8,282 nucleotides of DNA from DASXIW01 sp036497785. GTDB lineage: Bacteria; Pseudomonadota; Alphaproteobacteria; Acetobacterales; Acetobacteraceae. Below, piece after piece: positions 6,144 through 8,282 of this stretch. The position numbers and the translations under genes were made by a program. The notes under the pieces are model-generated. The model saw only the letters and a program-made list of their open reading frames with translations, was not told the origin of the DNA and searched no databases. The stretch covers positions 1 to 8,282 of the forward strand of contig DASXIW010000259.1 in assembly GCA_036497785.1 (NCBI GenBank), in the 5' to 3' direction. Position 1 is the first letter of the stretch. The number at the start of each line of letters is the position of its first letter.

Positions 6144-6285
6144 AATGTAAAACAATTCCCCAGCGTTTCCTGATAGTTAGACTTGCTTTCCGGAAGTGTT
6201 CCCGGCCCGGTTCCCAAACTCCCGGAATTCGTTGCGGTGCGCGGTGCCGCTCATAACCGCCCGGCACCGCTCCCGGCTTGGCGGC
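6144..6285. other. Non-coding stretch after the hydrolase
   Basis: No supported gene. The first 50 bases (about 6145-6195) are AT-richer than the surroundings. A tandem 7-base repeat GCGGTGC occurs twice (6234-6240 and 6241-6247), and CGGCACCGC at 6262-6270 can pair with the second copy, extended to nine bases (6241-6249). No clear promoter is seen. It marks the change from the ordinary gene block to the decayed accessory region. Confidence 0.4.
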
Positions 6286-6585
6286 ATGTTGCTGCCATCG
6301 CCCCAAGCGGGCAAGCTGCGCCGGGTGGCGCGCCATCTGGTGCGCCGGCACCAACCGGCTATCGAGGCCGTCACCGCCGCGCTGCTGGAGCGCGGTAGCC
6401 TCACGAACGACGAGCTGGATGTTCTCCAACCGCTCGCCCGGTGCCGCCGCCGGGCAGCCTGGGGCCGCGCTGGGGCCGCCCTCGGCGGTTCCGGAGGGGG
6501 GGGTAATAGCGGCCGGCAAGGCGCCCAAGCCGCTGGCGGCCCGTCCAGGGCCGCGCCTAGGCCTATCCCGGCGTGCCGCGCGTGA
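6286..6585 (+). pseudogene. Doubtful small ORF, possible remnant
   Basis: An open frame of 99 codons from ATG 6286, or 129 codons from a GTG at 6196. Only the segment of about 35 residues at 6322-6427 looks like protein: RVARHLVRRHQPAIEAV followed by TAALLERGSLTNDELDVL. Its charged amphipathic helix plus the L-L-E-R...L-T-N-D-E pattern resembles the C-terminal end of FtsH-like M41 peptidases, but the zinc site and the rest are absent. After that the frame becomes Gly/Ala/Arg/Pro-rich, crosses a run of eight G (6496-6503) and looks non-coding. No convincing ribosome binding site precedes either start. The best reading is a broken tail of a gene left by rearrangement. It could also be an accidental open frame in GC-rich DNA. 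Confidence 0.3.
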
Positions 6586-6673
6586 AGGTCACCGCGCCCG
6601 CCTCCGGCCCGGGCAGCGCGCCATCGCCGCCACCGGCCAGTGCCCGCCAGCGCGTCGCCAGCGGCCGGTCCGC

Positions 6674-6907
6674 TCAGTAGAACTTCGGCGCGGCCTCGCG
6701 GATCGGCGCCGGGATTGCCCCGCTCTCGACGGCCGAAACGAGGTCTGCGGTTCCTTTATCGCGAACCGTCGCGGCACGCTTAATGGACTCTCGCGAGACA
6801 TTTAGCATTTCCGCTGCACGGTCCCACGTTGATGGCTCAATTGAGCCATTTCCAGGGCGGCCCTTCTTCAATGTCGCGAGTTTCGCCCCGAGCGCGCGCC
6901 TGGGCCG
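6674..6907 (-). pseudogene. ParB-like / helix-turn-helix protein fragment
   Basis: The open minus-strand frame holds 77 codons between an upstream in-frame TAG (6908-6910) and the TGA at 6674. The protein reads GAKLATLKKGRPGN, then WDRAAEMLNVSRESIKRAATVRDKG, then TADLVSAVESGAI. This is the middle of ParB-N-domain/phage-plasmid type regulators, where a lysine-rich K-L-A-x-L-K-K-G segment is followed by an HTH of the AAE-LNVS-RSV-RA form and a G-x-x-ELV-AVE-G-I helix. The ParB nuclease-like N-terminal domain is missing to the right, where sequence switches to the restriction-methylase fragment. After GAI the protein ends abruptly (PAPIREAAPKFY) where homologues continue. A TTG at 6871 could start a 65-residue product but there is no evidence that it is used. 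It contains an 18-base perfect palindrome at 6832-6849. It is interpreted as a remnant of a plasmid, phage or island gene. Confidence 0.6.
6832..6849. repeat. Perfect 18-base palindrome
   Basis: ATGGCTCAATTGAGCCAT is fully self-complementary with no spacer. It lies inside the ParB-like fragment, about 40-75 bases from the junction with the restriction-gene fragment. It differs from the chromosomal parS consensus (TGTTTCACGTGAAACA). It could be a binding site for a dimeric protein, a recombination relic, or chance. Confidence 0.7.
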
Positions 6908-7302
6908 CTACCCCGCAAGCGCGCTTCGAGCGCCTGCTGCGCGCGACCAGCGTTCCCGTGGGCCTTCTGACCAACGGCGCCGAATTCCGTCTGGTTTACA
7001 CGCCGCGTGGCGAGGCCTCCGGCCATGCGACGTTCAAGCTCTCGGAGATGCGCGAAAGCACGGGGCGGCCGATCCTCTCCGCGTTCCTCATGCTGCTCCG
7101 CGCCGAACGCATGTTTGGCGATCCGGACAGCCGCCTGACGCGCCTGCTGGAAGAAAGCCGCCGCTATCAGACCGAGGTTTCCGAAAAGCTCGCCACCCAG
7201 GTCCTGGAAGGCCTCTACGAGCTGCTGCGCGGCCTGCACGCGGCGGATCTGCGCACGGGCAGCACCCTGCTGGCCGACAGCATCCGCCGCGATCCCACGG
7301 AC
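6871..7302 (+). pseudogene. Truncated Eco57I-type restriction-methylase-like protein (internal piece)
   Basis: About 140 recognisable residues, beginning near 6886: WAATPQARFERLLRATSVPVGLL, TNGAEFRLVYTPRGEASGHATF, then GRPILSAFLMLLRAERMF and LTRLLEESRRYQTEVSEKL, ending at SIRRDPTD (7300-7302). This resembles the region before the methyltransferase domain in large Eco57I/type IIG-like restriction-modification proteins of more than 1000 residues, including some methylases of DISARM-like islands (recalled, not searched). There is no N-terminal start region, no SAM motif and no NPPY catalytic motif, so it cannot be an active enzyme. The left side ends at the junction with the ParB-like fragment; the right side ends where the IS481 element begins. 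The frame stays open through the IS left end to a TGA at 7384-7386, adding an artefactual tail from GLNWWAWRP onwards, and it touches the transposase ATG as TGATG. Confidence 0.6.
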
Positions 7303-7324
7303 GGCTTGAATTGGTGGGCCTGGA

Positions 7325-7364
7325 GGCCGGGGCGCGGAGCCATGCGGAGCGCAGCGCCCCGGCC
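7325..7364 (+). promoter_or_regulatory. 11-base-pair hairpin ahead of the transposase ribosome binding site
   Basis: GGCCGGGGCGC (7325-7335) and GCGCCCCGGCC (7354-7364) are perfectly complementary with an 18-base loop. The hairpin ends 9 bases before the GAGGAGA ribosome binding site (7374-7380). In IS10 and IS50, structures formed only in read-through transcripts block transposase translation; a similar job is plausible here but unproven. Confidence 0.55.
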
Positions 7365-7385
7365 GGAGCCACTGAGGAGAGCGTG

Positions 7386-8282
7386 ATGACGATGACCGAG
7401 CGCAAAGTGATCAAGGCGAAGGTCGGGCTGCTGGAATTGGCCAGACAGTTGGGCAGTGTCACCCAGGCCTGCCGGGTGATGGGGTATAGCCGGGACAGCT
7501 TCTACCGCTTCCGGGACCTCTACGAGAAAGGCGGTGATCTGGCACTTGCCGAGATCAGCCGGTCCAAGCCCAACCTGAAGAACCGCGCCGTGCCCGAGGT
7601 CGAAGCAGCCGTTGTGGCGATGGCCATCGAACAACCCGCCTGGGGCCAGGCGCGCGCGGCCAACGAGTTGAAGAAGCGCGGCACCGAGGTGTCACCCTTC
7701 GGGGTTCGCTGCATCTGGATGCGCCACGACCTGGAGACGATGAAGAAGCGGCTGAAAGCCCTTGAGGCCAAGGTCGCCCAAGATGGCGGGGTGCTGACCG
7801 AAAGCCAGTTGGTGGCGCTCGAGAAGGCCAAGCTGGACAAGGAGGCTCATGGCGAGTTCGACAGCGAGCACCCGGGCTACTGCCTGGCGCAAGACACCTT
7901 CTATGTCGGCACGCTGAAAGGGGTCGGGCGCGTCTATCAGCAGACGGTGATCGACACTTACGCCAAGCTGGGCTTTGCCAAGCTCTACACCCGCAAGACG
8001 CCGCTGACGGCGGCCGACATCCTCAACGACAGGGTGATCCCCTTCTTCGACGAGCACGAGATCCGCATCGACAGGATCCTGACCGATCGCGGCACGGAGT
8101 ATTGCGGCGCCCATGATCGACACGAGTATGAGCTTTACCTCGCCGTCGAGGATATCGATCATACAAGAACCAAGGTGAAGAGCCCGCAGACCAACGGGAT
8201 CTGCGAGAGGTTCCACAAGACACTATTGGATGAGTTCTACCGGGTGGCGTTCCGCAAAAAGATCTACCACACCATCGACGAG
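7386..8282 (+). CDS. IS481-family DDE transposase, C-terminus beyond right edge
   Basis: The first 299 codons of an rve-type integrase/transposase catalysing cut and joining of the element ends. An N-terminal HTH covers about residues 5-45 (KVGLLELARQLGSVTQACRV followed by MGYSRDSFYRFRDLYEKGG). A second helical DNA-binding part and a Lys/Glu-rich segment (about 115-155) follow. The catalytic core has D170 in GYCLAQDTFYVG, D234 in ILTDRGTEYCG and E274 in SPQTNGICERFHKTL, so all three acidic residues are present with a D-E spacing of 39 intervening residues. The full protein should be about 340-360 residues, so about 40-60 are missing. The ATG at 7386 has GAGGAGA five bases upstream; an in-frame GTG lies immediately before it at 7383. 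The first base of the ATG is the last base of the stop of the upstream fused frame (TGATG), which could couple translation. No frameshift or stop is seen. Confidence 0.92.
   Translation, partial: MTMTERKVIKAKVGLLELARQLGSVTQACRVMGYSRDSFYRFRDLYEKGGDLALAEISRSKPNLKNRAVPEVEAAVVAMAIEQPAWGQARAANELKKRGTEVSPFGVRCIWMRHDLETMKKRLKALEAKVAQDGGVLTESQLVALEKAKLDKEAHGEFDSEHPGYCLAQDTFYVGTLKGVGRVYQQTVIDTYAKLGFAKLYTRKTPLTAADILNDRVIPFFDEHEIRIDRILTDRGTEYCGAHDRHEYELYLAVEDIDHTRTKVKSPQTNGICERFHKTLLDEFYRVAFRKKIYHTIDE

Larger units (their letters stand above)
7303..8282 (+). mobile_element. IS481-family insertion sequence, right end beyond the window
   Basis: The left boundary is estimated at about 7303, where similarity to the interrupted restriction gene stops and the transposase leader starts. 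It could be 10-15 bases either way, since terminal inverted repeats and target duplication cannot be compared without the right end. Contents are an 80-base leader with an 11-base-pair hairpin, then a single transposase gene in the same direction as the interrupted gene. The intact transposase frame indicates a recent, possibly active insertion into an already truncated gene. Confidence 0.7.

Noticed and set aside
5386..6528. Minus-strand open frame of 380 codons opposite the cysteine hydrolase
   Set aside because: Most of it is the reverse of the hydrolase with its intact D-K-C triad; the remainder crosses intergenic hairpins.
6871..8282. A working phage-defence system at the right side
   Set aside because: Only an internal piece of one restriction-methylase-like protein is present, without SAM or catalytic motifs and interrupted by an IS.
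1..8282. CRISPR array, tRNA, rRNA or attachment site
   Set aside because: No regularly spaced repeats, no tRNA cloverleaf or conserved T-arm, and no flanking direct repeats were recognised by eye.

Overview
The window is GC-rich chromosomal DNA from an alphaproteobacterium. The gene order hprK-rapZ-EIIA(Man)-ptsH-ptsI, with a short HprK of about 160 residues, is characteristic of that class. The flavour of the genes suggests Acetobacteraceae or another member of the Rhodospirillales; this is inferred from recalled gene style and has not been tested by a search.

Left part (1-2995, minus strand): a tight five-gene cluster, read right to left as hprK, rapZ, a mannose-family EIIA, ptsH and ptsI, the last running off the left edge. 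Neighbours overlap by 4 bases (hprK/rapZ), are 9 bases apart (rapZ/EIIA), overlap by 4 bases (EIIA/ptsH) and overlap by 14 bases (ptsH/ptsI). No EIIB or EIIC sugar permease is present. This matches the incomplete regulatory PTS of alphaproteobacteria: EI passes phosphate from PEP through HPr to EIIA, while HprK can modify HPr on a regulatory serine. RapZ is an ATP/GTP-binding regulator. The hprK start codon lies inside a strong inverted repeat.

Middle part (3093-6087): a plus-strand PLP-dependent threonine/serine dehydratase-like gene diverges from hprK. It is convergent with a minus-strand glutamine-synthetase-family gene. A plus-strand isochorismatase-family cysteine hydrolase diverges from that GS gene across an 88-base gap. 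The gap carries a symmetric 7-base inverted repeat that can be read as two overlapping face-to-face promoters. The GS-like/hydrolase pair looks like a small amine or amide nitrogen-metabolism module, substrate unknown.

Right part (6088-8282): a decayed accessory region. It begins with two strong hairpins after the hydrolase, then a GC-rich stretch with a small doubtful ORF. Next come two truncated genes joined head to head near 6886-6908: a minus-strand ParB-like/HTH fragment and a plus-strand piece of a large Eco57I-type restriction-methylase-like protein. The second fragment is cut at about 7302 by an IS481-family insertion sequence, whose transposase runs off the right edge with its D, D and E residues all visible. 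An 11-base-pair hairpin sits just before the transposase ribosome binding site. No tRNA, rRNA or CRISPR array was seen, and no complete defence system is present; the restriction gene survives only as a piece.
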